From an uncultured Bacteroidales bacterium (GTDB lineage Bacteria; Bacteroidota; Bacteroidia; Bacteroidales; P3), in contig ONJQ01000001.1 in NCBI GenBank assembly GCA_900318175.1, positions 159,872 to 223,871 of the forward strand: a stretch of 64,000 nucleotides of DNA, read 5' to 3'. The notes beneath the pieces are model-generated. The model had not been told where the DNA came from, ran no database searches, and was given only the letters and a program-made list of their open reading frames with translations. Made by a program: the position numbers and the translations under genes. Positions 57,536 to 64,000 of the stretch are shown here, one piece after another (the first letter of the stretch is position 1; each line of letters begins with the position of its first letter).

Positions 57536-58362
57536 TCGATGGAGCAGCCCTCGCCGAAAAGTTCCTTGCAGTAGGGCGTCAGCGGGATGTGCTTGGAAAG
57601 CCAGAAGATGGGCAGACAGACGGTCTGGATGCCACAGGCGTAAGGGGCAATGTCGTAAACCTGGAAGACCAAATTGATGACGCTGCGCGTGCTGTCGATA
57701 AAGAAGTTGTCGGGGACGATCACGCGACCGGCCGTGCGGTACTCCTCAAACATGCAGTCGCGGGTGTCTTTGTTCACTTCCAAGTCCTCGATGGCACGGA
57801 CAATCACCTCGCCAAGCTGGGCAGTGTCCACGAGGTCGTTGAGGTGGACAAGCTTCTTGGTGTTGAGGTCCATGACGACATACTCGGCAGTGTAAAGTCC
57901 GTGGGCGGCATAGGCCATATAGGACTCAGTGTTGAGGCAGAAGGTGGCAAGGTTGCTGTCGCGGGTGATGGTGCTCTTCATGTTGGCATAGCCGTAATTC
58001 TCGCGGTTGCCGATACTGTCAACGGGATGGCGGTGGATTTTGGGGCTTTCCTCATCGTAGAGCCAGAGGTTGTTCAGCCAACGGTCGGCAGCCTCGGCGA
58101 AGGAGGTGGCGGTGCTGTCGGCAAAGCAGCGCATCAGCAGCTCGGCTTCAGCCTCGGGAGTGAGGGTGCCAGAGGCCGGCCACTGGAGCGAATAGCTATT
58201 GTCCACGCCCAGACTGTCGTCGCCGGGCCACATCTGCTCGTCGGCAGTGAGGAGGAAACTGCGGTGCCCCTCGTAGAGATAGGTTTTGAACTCTTTCTGT
58301 TCATTGTGGCAGGAAACCAGCAGCACGCTGGCAATCAAGATAAAAAGCAGTGATTTCTTCAT
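57532..58362 (-). CDS. DUF3298-type lipoprotein
   Basis: 276 aa from ATG 58362. Lipoprotein signal peptide with Cys18 (LLVSCHNE). The C-terminal half, with VINLVFQVYDIAPYACG and CLPIF, matches DUF3298 (RsiV-like) domains, which bind ligands at the cell surface in other phyla. The N-terminal half has no clear domain. Envelope lipoprotein, function unknown. Promoter box at 58387-58394. Confidence 0.75.
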   Translation of the reverse strand: MKKSLLFILIASVLLVSCHNEQKEFKTYLYEGHRSFLLTADEQMWPGDDSLGVDNSYSLQWPASGTLTPEAEAELLMRCFADSTATSFAEAADRWLNNLWLYDEESPKIHRHPVDSIGNRENYGYANMKSTITRDSNLATFCLNTESYMAYAAHGLYTAEYVVMDLNTKKLVHLNDLVDTAQLGEVIVRAIEDLEVNKDTRDCMFEEYRTAGRVIVPDNFFIDSTRSVINLVFQVYDIAPYACGIQTVCLPIFWLSKHIPLTPYCKELFGEGCSID

Positions 58363-58386
58363 GACAATTATGTTTGTTTCGGTATG

Positions 58387-58394
58387 CAAAGATA
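58387..58394 (-). promoter_or_regulatory. Promoter of DUF3298 lipoprotein
   Basis: Minus strand TATCTTTG, 24 bp before the ATG at 58362. Confidence 0.7.
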
Positions 58395-58657
58395 CACAAA
58401 AGTTTTTACAAAAAGACATTATCGAACAGCAGAGTACCTGTTGGTGTTCCTTTTTCGGAGTGGAGGCAATAAAAAAAGGGCTTGGGCGTTAATGGCTTAA
58501 ACACTTTGCCGATGGCCGAAAGCTCCTATCGCCCCCGAAATAAAGGACACGACTGCTATGGCCGTGGAGCATACCTTGTCACCACCGTGGTGAGCGGGCG
58601 GGAGCGGTTGCTGGCACGGCATTTTTTATTGTGCATGAATAACAAACAGCAACGAAT
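58395..58657. other. Spacer, no gene seen
   Basis: Contains no recognised gene or repeat; it carries the leader of the short-chain dehydrogenase gene. Confidence 0.35.
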
Positions 58658-59494
58658 ATGGAGAAGAACAAAAAAGTCATTTTGATTACTGGAGCAAGCA
58701 GCGGCATAGGATTCGACACAGCGCGGACGCTCGCCCGGCAAGGACACAAGGTGTATGCAGCAGCACGGAGGGTGGAACTGATGGAGCCCCTGAAGAGCGA
58801 CGGCGTGAAGGTGCTGAGGATGGATGTGACGGAGCAGGCGTCGATGGAGGCAGGGGTGCAGGCAGTGCTGGACGTGGAAGGGCGTATAGACGTGCTGGTG
58901 AACAACGCCGGGTATGGCTATTTCGGTGCCGTGGAGAATGTGACGATGGAGAAGGCACGCCGACAGGTGGAGGTGAATGTGTTCGGACTGGCGGCACTCT
59001 GCAAGCTGGTGCTGCCCGTGATGCGGAAGCAGGGTTCGGGCAGGATTATCAACACCTCTTCCATCGCCGGTAAGACGGTGCTGCCGTTCGGAGCATGGTA
59101 CCATGTGACGAAATACTCGGTGGAGGCGTTGAGCGACGCCCTGCGGATGGAAATGAAGCCTTTCGGGGTGGACGTGGTGCTAATTGAACCCGGCGGCATC
59201 AAGACAGACTGGGGCATCATTGCGGCAAAGCACCTGGCGGAGTCGTCGAGAGGGACGGCCTACGAGGCGGATGCACTGCGCGAGGCCGAACTGATACACA
59301 AGGGCTATTCGGGCAACTACCTGTCGGCCCCGAGCGTGGTGACAAGCGCCATCAGCCGGGCCGTGAACAGCCGAAGACCGCGTGCACGCTACAGGATAGG
59401 CCGCGGGGCCTGCAGCATGGTGTTTCTGCACACGGTGCTGCCCGACCGCTGGTGGGACGGGTTGATGAGGCGTTTCGTGCGCATAAAACTATAA
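58658..59494 (+). CDS. Short-chain dehydrogenase/reductase
   Basis: 278 aa. Rossmann NAD(P)-binding TGASSGIG at 11-18, NNAG at 82-85, catalytic Ser (134/135) and Tyr148-x-x-x-Lys152 (YHVTK). Arg residues after the first strand (AARRVELME) suggest NADP preference. Substrate cannot be named. Convergent with the following minus gene, stops adjacent. Confidence 0.9.
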   Translation: MEKNKKVILITGASSGIGFDTARTLARQGHKVYAAARRVELMEPLKSDGVKVLRMDVTEQASMEAGVQAVLDVEGRIDVLVNNAGYGYFGAVENVTMEKARRQVEVNVFGLAALCKLVLPVMRKQGSGRIINTSSIAGKTVLPFGAWYHVTKYSVEALSDALRMEMKPFGVDVVLIEPGGIKTDWGIIAAKHLAESSRGTAYEADALREAELIHKGYSGNYLSAPSVVTSAISRAVNSRRPRARYRIGRGACSMVFLHTVLPDRWWDGLMRRFVRIKL

Positions 59495-60643
59495 CTAATG
59501 GGAATTCTGAGTATTGCGGATGGTGGCTGGAAGACGGACTTTGTGGTAGCAGCTCTGTGAGGTGCGCCAGTTCCAGCCATCGACATAGAGCCAGCCATCG
59601 GCACCCCAAAAGAAGTCCGTACCCAGAGGAATCCAAGCCGGAGTGGCCTGGTAGATGTAGGGGGCAGAGACGTGGCGGCTGTCGTCTGGATAGGGGTAGA
59701 CGTAGATAAAGGCCGGCACCTCGTTGGAACCGGCTCCCCACTCGGTGTTGATACCGGCGAAGTAGTTGTCGCGGGAAAGCATTATGGAGCAAGACTGCAT
59801 GTCGGTGGTGTCGGCAAGGAGACGGGTAAAGCAGTAGTCGCCTTGCACGATTTCGACAAATGAGGGACCTCCCTCACCAAACTGGCCGAAAAGACAATCG
59901 CCCCAAAGCATCTGTTGCAGGATAACGTCGCCTTTGGACAAGGATAAAATTAAGGAAGTGTCGGCACTTGAGGGTAAACGGTCGTAACGGTCTACGTTGT
60001 AGCGTTTCTGCTGTGCCTTGGCGGCGAGAAATTCCTGGTGGGAGATGGCAAGGTCTTCCATAAGGCAGTTTTCGCGATGAGGAGGCGGAGTGATGCGAAT
60101 TTTGTAATAGTCATAGCCTCCACGGAAATAAAGCCAACCATCAGCAGCCCAACGGAAATCGTAGGGAGTGACATTGTATTCGAGTTGCAAGGCGGGAAGC
60201 AGTTCCCAACCTTGAATTGAGTAGACTGAGAGGTAAGACTGGAAAGTCTCGTCGTTGGTAGTGCCTGTGGCAAGAAGACCCTCGCTGGAGAGCGCATAAA
60301 CATCGCAATAGAGGTCATAATTCATGCCGTTGAGAAAAAGGTGGCTTTTGCCGTACTGGGGATAGTGGACATAAACGGCTTTGATGCCGGAAGGGAGGAA
60401 TACCCCCGCTTGGAGAGACAACTCCTCGGCATCAACAAGCCTTTTCTCCTCTTGGCTGAGAACCTCATTATAATAGTGGTCAATGATTTGCAGATGCTCT
60501 TCAGGAGAGAGGGCAATGGTCTCAAAAACCTGATTGTTGCGGGTGTTGTGGCGGTTGTACTCGGCAGCAGTCACTCGGATGATGTCCTGCGCACTGGTAA
60601 CGACGCTGGAGAGCAGAAAAAGGATTAGGAGGTGTTGTTTCAT
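59495..60643 (-). CDS. Exported protein of sigma operon
   Basis: 382 aa from ATG 60643 (MKQHLLILFLLSSVVTSAQD, signal peptide). Mostly beta, with repeated YDFRWAADGWLYFRG and TDFFWGADGWLYVDG segments: a WxADGWLY repeat that occurs twice, suggesting a beta-propeller or repeated sheet. Its ATG overlaps the previous stop (ATGA), so it is the last gene of the ECF sigma operon. Periplasmic or surface; function unknown. Confidence 0.7.
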   Translation of the reverse strand: MKQHLLILFLLSSVVTSAQDIIRVTAAEYNRHNTRNNQVFETIALSPEEHLQIIDHYYNEVLSQEEKRLVDAEELSLQAGVFLPSGIKAVYVHYPQYGKSHLFLNGMNYDLYCDVYALSSEGLLATGTTNDETFQSYLSVYSIQGWELLPALQLEYNVTPYDFRWAADGWLYFRGGYDYYKIRITPPPHRENCLMEDLAISHQEFLAAKAQQKRYNVDRYDRLPSSADTSLILSLSKGDVILQQMLWGDCLFGQFGEGGPSFVEIVQGDYCFTRLLADTTDMQSCSIMLSRDNYFAGINTEWGAGSNEVPAFIYVYPYPDDSRHVSAPYIYQATPAWIPLGTDFFWGADGWLYVDGWNWRTSQSCYHKVRLPATIRNTQNSH

Positions 60644-61185
60644 TGACAAACCGAGAGAAGCCCCTGATGAAATGAGTAGACGGTGCTGTCCGAATGTTGG
60701 GGGTCGGGATAGGAGATGATTTCTGCAAGGCCATCGTTGTTTATGTCGCGCACAGAAAGGATGTCGAACGGTATGCGGTCAATGCGCCAGAAACTATCGG
60801 GGTCGAAATCGTAGTAGGGAGAAAGGATGTACCAGGTTTCGGCACCATAGGTGGAACTGATGTCGTAGGTGCGGAGAATGCAGGCAGGAAGACCGGATGT
60901 GAATGTAACAGTGTCGAGGAGAATGTCGCCAGAGGGGGACGTGCAAAAGTCGGAATTGCCAATGCCCATGACTTCGTTGACTTTGCCATCGTCATCAAGG
61001 AGGGCTATGACGACATAGTTGTCGGTATCGGAACAGCGATAGAGCTGCAACGTGGAATATTTAGAGAGTTGGAATGACTTAACCGGTTGGAGCGAAGAAC
61101 TGGCGGGAGACGGCTGTGTGGCAGTGCCCGGTTTGCACGCCACGGCCAAAAGAAGAATGAGGACGGAGTAGATAATTTGCTTCAT
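60640..61185 (-). CDS. Lipoprotein of sigma operon
   Basis: 181 aa from ATG 61185 (MKQIIYSVLILLLAVACKPG); lipobox Cys17. C-terminal VRDINNDGLAEIISYPD is an FG-GAP/EF-hand-like Ca-binding loop. Overlaps the next gene by ATGA. Envelope lipoprotein, possibly the sensed partner of the sigma/anti-sigma pair; inference. Confidence 0.7.
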   Translation of the reverse strand: MKQIIYSVLILLLAVACKPGTATQPSPASSSLQPVKSFQLSKYSTLQLYRCSDTDNYVVIALLDDDGKVNEVMGIGNSDFCTSPSGDILLDTVTFTSGLPACILRTYDISSTYGAETWYILSPYYDFDPDSFWRIDRIPFDILSVRDINNDGLAEIISYPDPQHSDSTVYSFHQGLLSVCQ

Positions 61186-61255
61186 TTCTGCTGTTTTTTT
61201 GCATTCAATCATGATATTAACGGAGCGAGTATGGTTTTATTGCTCTGAGGGGTAA

Positions 61256-61660
61256 TTATTTCTGTTGGGAGGAGGCGGAACGGAACGCGAAAAGGTTGTA
61301 GAAAAGAGTGCAGAAGTATGCCACACCCGCAGCAGAGGCCAAAACAATGAGCATGGAGAGCAACAGGGAGCCATGCCGAGCAAACCAATCGAGCACCGGA
61401 AGTCTACTCCATAGAACTGGGAAATGGAGGGTCAAGGGATGAAACAAGAGAAAGACCGTCATGGCTGCGCCGACAGGGATGCCAGTCAAGAATGCGACGA
61501 CAAGGCTTCGGCGCAAGTGACGACGCTCACGACTATAGTAGCGGCGGGCTGGCTCAATCGTGTCCAACCTCTGTGTCAAATTACTTAGAAATTCCTCATC
61601 GTCACTAAGTGTAGGATTATAATTAGCGAAAAGGTCTTTGAGATAGGGGTCTTTTTTCAT
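61256..61660 (-). CDS. Anti-sigma-like membrane protein
   Basis: 134 aa. Cytosolic N-terminus of about 50 residues (MKKDPYLKDLFANYNPTLSDDEEFLSNL), then two membrane helices (about 53-72 and 98-120). It overlaps the sigma gene (ATGA) and is a natural candidate for the anti-sigma factor, although no zinc HxxxCxxC motif is present. Inner membrane. Confidence 0.65.
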   Translation of the reverse strand: MKKDPYLKDLFANYNPTLSDDEEFLSNLTQRLDTIEPARRYYSRERRHLRRSLVVAFLTGIPVGAAMTVFLLFHPLTLHFPVLWSRLPVLDWFARHGSLLLSMLIVLASAAGVAYFCTLFYNLFAFRSASSQQK

Positions 61661-62130
61661 CGTTTTAATAGTTTACGTAATTGTTCACGTCCTCGGGAGA
61701 GTCGCTTCCTCACAGCTATCGGGGTTGAACCCATGATACGTGATATTTCGAGGACAGAATAGCCGTTAATATAAAACAGTAGAATAGCAGAACGGGTTTT
61801 TAAAGGAAGAGTGTCGATGGCATGGTAAAGGTCTTCATAAGCGAAAGCCGCGTCAGCAGGAACCCCGCCAGGGAGCGTTTCATCAAGCTGGGAGAACTGA
61901 CGGTTGGACTGACGCTGGTAGTCGACAAATGTGTGGTAGCCAATCTTGAAGAGCCAAGTGGAAAACTTATAGTGCTCCATATAGCCGTCCGAAGCCAGAT
62001 AGGCCTTGATGAGCGTTTCCTGGGCGATGTCGTCGGCTTCCATGCGGTTGCCGCCACAAAGGCCGAGCAAGAACCTGCGGAGAGGCTCCTGTTCGGCAGT
62101 GACAAGTTCGATAAACCTTTCGCGGGTCAT
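61657..62130 (-). CDS. ECF-type RNA polymerase sigma factor
   Basis: 157 aa, typical length. Region 2: RFLLGLCGGNRMEADDIAQETLIKAY and FSTWLFKIGYHTFVDYQR in parts. Region 4: LPLKTRSAILLFYINGYSVLEISRIMGSTPIAVRKRLSRGREQL in parts, with the HTH. It transcribes a small regulon, likely including this operon. Encoded 9 bases after the DUF6249-type gene and overlapping the anti-sigma-like gene. Confidence 0.92.
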   Translation of the reverse strand: MTRERFIELVTAEQEPLRRFLLGLCGGNRMEADDIAQETLIKAYLASDGYMEHYKFSTWLFKIGYHTFVDYQRQSNRQFSQLDETLPGGVPADAAFAYEDLYHAIDTLPLKTRSAILLFYINGYSVLEISRIMGSTPIAVRKRLSRGREQLRKLLKR

Positions 62131-62139
62131 TGCTCATGG

Positions 62140-62586
62140 TCAGTCTTTAAGCATTCTTTCTTCCTTCTCAATCTCGCTGCGGAGCACTCGACGGGCAATA
62201 AAATAATAGACCACCAATCCTGCACCAACAGCAAGGGAAACAAAACCAAGGGTAAGAAAATCAGCTTTGTCCTCACATACCTTCGGGTAAACAGCAACGA
62301 CAAGAACAAGTCCGATTAAAGTGCAAATCATTCCCCAAAGCAGTTTGCTGAGCAACCGCTCCTTGAGGCTGCGCTTGGGTTTGTTAAGGGTTTTCAACAG
62401 TTCCTCTGGCACAGAGCCGGAGTCTTTTTCCAAGACAGTTTTGATAATTTCACTTCGTTTTTCGATTTCATTGTGTTTTTTGCGGAAATAGAGTACAACA
62501 ATCACTATACACAGAGCGATAATTCCCAGGAAGGGAATCAAATCCTCTATTGTCCAAATGATTTCGGTGTAGACATCTTCTGTCAT
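62140..62586 (-). CDS. DUF6249-like membrane protein
   Basis: 148 aa. Three membrane helices (about 15-35, 85-105, 112-132) and a basic middle loop (KRSLKERLLSKLL). Matches the pattern of a small Bacteroidales family (DUF6249 type) encoded next to ECF sigma factors. First gene of the operon. Function unknown. Confidence 0.65.
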   Translation of the reverse strand: MTEDVYTEIIWTIEDLIPFLGIIALCIVIVVLYFRKKHNEIEKRSEIIKTVLEKDSGSVPEELLKTLNKPKRSLKERLLSKLLWGMICTLIGLVLVVAVYPKVCEDKADFLTLGFVSLAVGAGLVVYYFIARRVLRSEIEKEERMLKD

Positions 62587-62746
62587 GATACTTTTTTTTA
62601 AGGGTTATACATTTAGTTTGTTTTTTTGAACCAGTTCACCCCTTAAACGGAAATGTACCTAAAAAGGTGACATTTGAAAGAAAAAAAACATGCAAGAAAA
62701 TTCTCACAAATCCATCGCAACTATCCCCGCTTCATTGTGATGGAAA
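62587..62746. promoter_or_regulatory. Leader of ECF sigma operon
   Basis: This gap must hold the operon promoter; no clear TAnnTTTG box is seen, so an ECF-type promoter is possible. Confidence 0.35.
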
Positions 62747-63799
62747 TTAACGGTTTGCACGTGCCGGTTTGCGCTCTTTCTCGACAGCACCGATGAGTTG
62801 GAGATTGAGTTCTTCTATATCCGAGAGCTGGTCCAAGGTGGGATTGGACATGGCTGTGCTATACCATGAACCTTCGCTTTGGAAGAAGGCGGTGAGCTTA
62901 GAATCGGAGAAGGCGCTGCCGTGACGAGCAAAGATTTCGTTGCTGATGAGACGAAGGACTTCGGAGGGATAGGCTTCCAAATAGCCGCGTGTAAGGAGCA
63001 TGGTGGAGGCTTCGGGCCAACGGCCGGGGACTTGGTTGTCGAGGCCGGTTTTGTGTAGTTGGCAGAGCAGGTCGCCCCGGGTAATCCATTCGAGATCGTT
63101 TTCTTCAACATGGATGATGCCGTGGTAGAAGTCAAGTCCTTCGGCAGTGAGTTTGTAACAAAGATTGCGGCCATCGCTGAGTGTGAGGACATGCTCAGGC
63201 ATATCGGTTTCGCCCCATCGAATGGAGTAGGCATAGCTTCTGTGCGGTTGGCCTGGCAGGCTGCTGAGACTGTAGATCAAGATGCTGTCGTGGGTGATAC
63301 GCCACGCCTCAAGGCCGTCTCGGTATGTCCCCTCAATCTGCCTATGGATGTCGGCCTCAAGAACAGAGTCGAAACCGTGTGATTGCTCGTACCAATTGTT
63401 GGCAGAGCGTCCGTCGTAACGGAGCAAGATATCTTCAAGGGTGCGGGTCCGGCCATATACAAGCAGGCACTCCTGGCCTCCGATGGTCTTGCGGATGATG
63501 AGGTCATTGTAATGGATGATGGTGTCGGTCCATGCGTTCCCTATCTGGTTGGGCCTAAGGAAATCGCCGGGCACTTCAGCCTTGGCCCACGACTGGGCAT
63601 TACCGCCTTCATGCAGATTACCTTCAACGGTGACAATGGCAGAATCGTTTTCGTCCAACACAGTAATAAAGGTTGAGCCATTATGCCAATAGGTACCCTT
63701 GTATTGCTGCCCCATTGCAACTGTTCCAACAAAGAGACATGCAAGGAAGAATAGCTGACGTATCGAAAGTCTGGGCTTAAAATGTAGTATCATTGCCAT
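62747..63799 (-). CDS. Exported protein with YARHG-like region
   Basis: 350 aa from ATG 63799. Signal peptide (RLSIRQLFFLACLFVGTVAMG). Upstream ATGs would only add spacer-encoded ID repeats, so the start lies right at the end of the repeat array. The mature protein has LRLISNEIFARHGSAF near its C-terminus, resembling the YARHG/IYARHG extracellular domain found in Bacteroidetes lipoproteins. Function unknown; envelope. Confidence 0.7.
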   Translation of the reverse strand: MAMILHFKPRLSIRQLFFLACLFVGTVAMGQQYKGTYWHNGSTFITVLDENDSAIVTVEGNLHEGGNAQSWAKAEVPGDFLRPNQIGNAWTDTIIHYNDLIIRKTIGGQECLLVYGRTRTLEDILLRYDGRSANNWYEQSHGFDSVLEADIHRQIEGTYRDGLEAWRITHDSILIYSLSSLPGQPHRSYAYSIRWGETDMPEHVLTLSDGRNLCYKLTAEGLDFYHGIIHVEENDLEWITRGDLLCQLHKTGLDNQVPGRWPEASTMLLTRGYLEAYPSEVLRLISNEIFARHGSAFSDSKLTAFFQSEGSWYSTAMSNPTLDQLSDIEELNLQLIGAVEKERKPARANR

Positions 63800-63803
63800 A
63801 GCA

Positions 63804-63874
63804 GTATCTATCAAATCTATCGCATCTATAAAATCTATCGAATCTATAAAATCTATCGTATCTATCGAATCCAT
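63804..63874 (-). repeat. TAGATTTGA-type array in host DNA
   Basis: On the minus strand: TAGATACGA, TAGATTTTA, TAGATTCGA, TAGATTTTA, TAGATGCGA, TAGATTTGA, TAGATACTG. It ends 4 bases before the ATG of the next gene, as in the prophage. Confidence 0.9.
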
Positions 63875-63880
63875 AAAACA

Positions 63881-63911
63881 AAAAAAAGGGAGCCTCAATC
63901 AAGACTCCCTC
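63881..63911 (-). terminator. rRNA operon terminator
   Basis: Minus strand AGGGAG-TCTTGATTGAGG-CTCCCT followed by TTTTTT, directly downstream of 5S rRNA. Confidence 0.85.
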
Positions 63912-63922
63912 TGTAAAAGATT

Positions 63923-64000
63923 GGCGGCGACCTACTTTTCCACGAACATGCGCAGTATCATCGGCGATGCGGGGCTTAACTTCTCTGTTCGGAATGGGAA
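63923..64000 (-). rRNA. 5S rRNA, 3' part
   Basis: The minus strand reads the conserved CCCATTCCGAACAGAGAAG and the 3' end GTAGGTCGCCGCC. The 5' part is beyond the window. It marks the end of an rRNA operon on the minus strand. Confidence 0.95.

Overview
The window is Bacteroidales-type DNA. The evidence is TAnnTTTG (-7) promoters with few Shine-Dalgarno sites, DUF4254/DUF4248-type proteins, a fimbrillin-like lipoprotein and an HU-family protein with a long leader. Family and genus cannot be settled from the sequence alone. Two parts are visible: a GC-rich, almost complete tailed-phage prophage (about 1-40.46 kb, left end outside the window) and host chromosome (about 40.5-64 kb).

Prophage. 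A short repressor (81-455, minus) faces a rightward early operon across a promoter region that carries two perfect 16-bp inverted repeats. The early operon (0.57-10.55 kb) holds about 20 mostly small, overlapping genes: a frameshifted nucleoside-deoxyribosyltransferase-like gene, a DUF4406-like protein, a protein with three SANT/Myb-like repeats, a 1081-aa primase-helicase and a protein ending in a DnaA domain-IV-like segment. The late genes follow: ClpP-type prohead protease with a coiled-coil tail, major capsid and a tail-tube-like protein (11.2-14.0 kb); terminase small and large subunits (14.5-18.0 kb); a leftward three-gene island with a J-domain protein (18.5-21.4 kb); portal, connector and tail-completion proteins (21.9-26.1 kb); two lysins (26.1-27.2 kb); tape measure (27.7-31.8 kb); tail proteins including an SGNH-hydrolase fibre (32.0-39.1 kb). 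A tyrosine recombinase lies at the right end, directly beside the 3' end of an intact tRNA-Arg(CCG), the likely attachment site.

Repeats in the prophage. (1) About 18 copies of an 18-nt palindrome, core GCAGCCGAGAACGGCTGC, lie both in spacers and in frame inside genes. (2) Arrays of a 9-nt unit, TAGATTTGA or close variants, fill stop-to-start spacers; one similar array lies in the host chromosome next to the rRNA operon. (3) Four late promoters share a TGTCC box exactly 28 bp upstream of the -7 element. (4) Six TGTAACA-type repeats face six TGTTACA-type repeats at 14.17-14.43 kb. (5) A 10-11-bp phased A-tract array follows the terminase gene.

Host region. From left to right: the mtnN-luxS pair (S-adenosylhomocysteine recycling and AI-2 precursor); a sensor kinase without an adjacent regulator; a GT9 glycosyltransferase with a DUF4254 protein; a lipoprotein-type aldo/keto reductase with two Fe-S motifs; a fimbrillin-like lipoprotein preceded by a 95-bp tandem repeat and a 53-aa peptide gene; trigger factor; an HU-family protein; an outer-membrane protein; a two-TM, double-Rossmann protein ending in an RyR domain; a DUF4248 cluster; an SDR; an ECF sigma operon with exported proteins; and, at the right edge on the minus strand, the 3' part of a 5S rRNA followed by a terminator.
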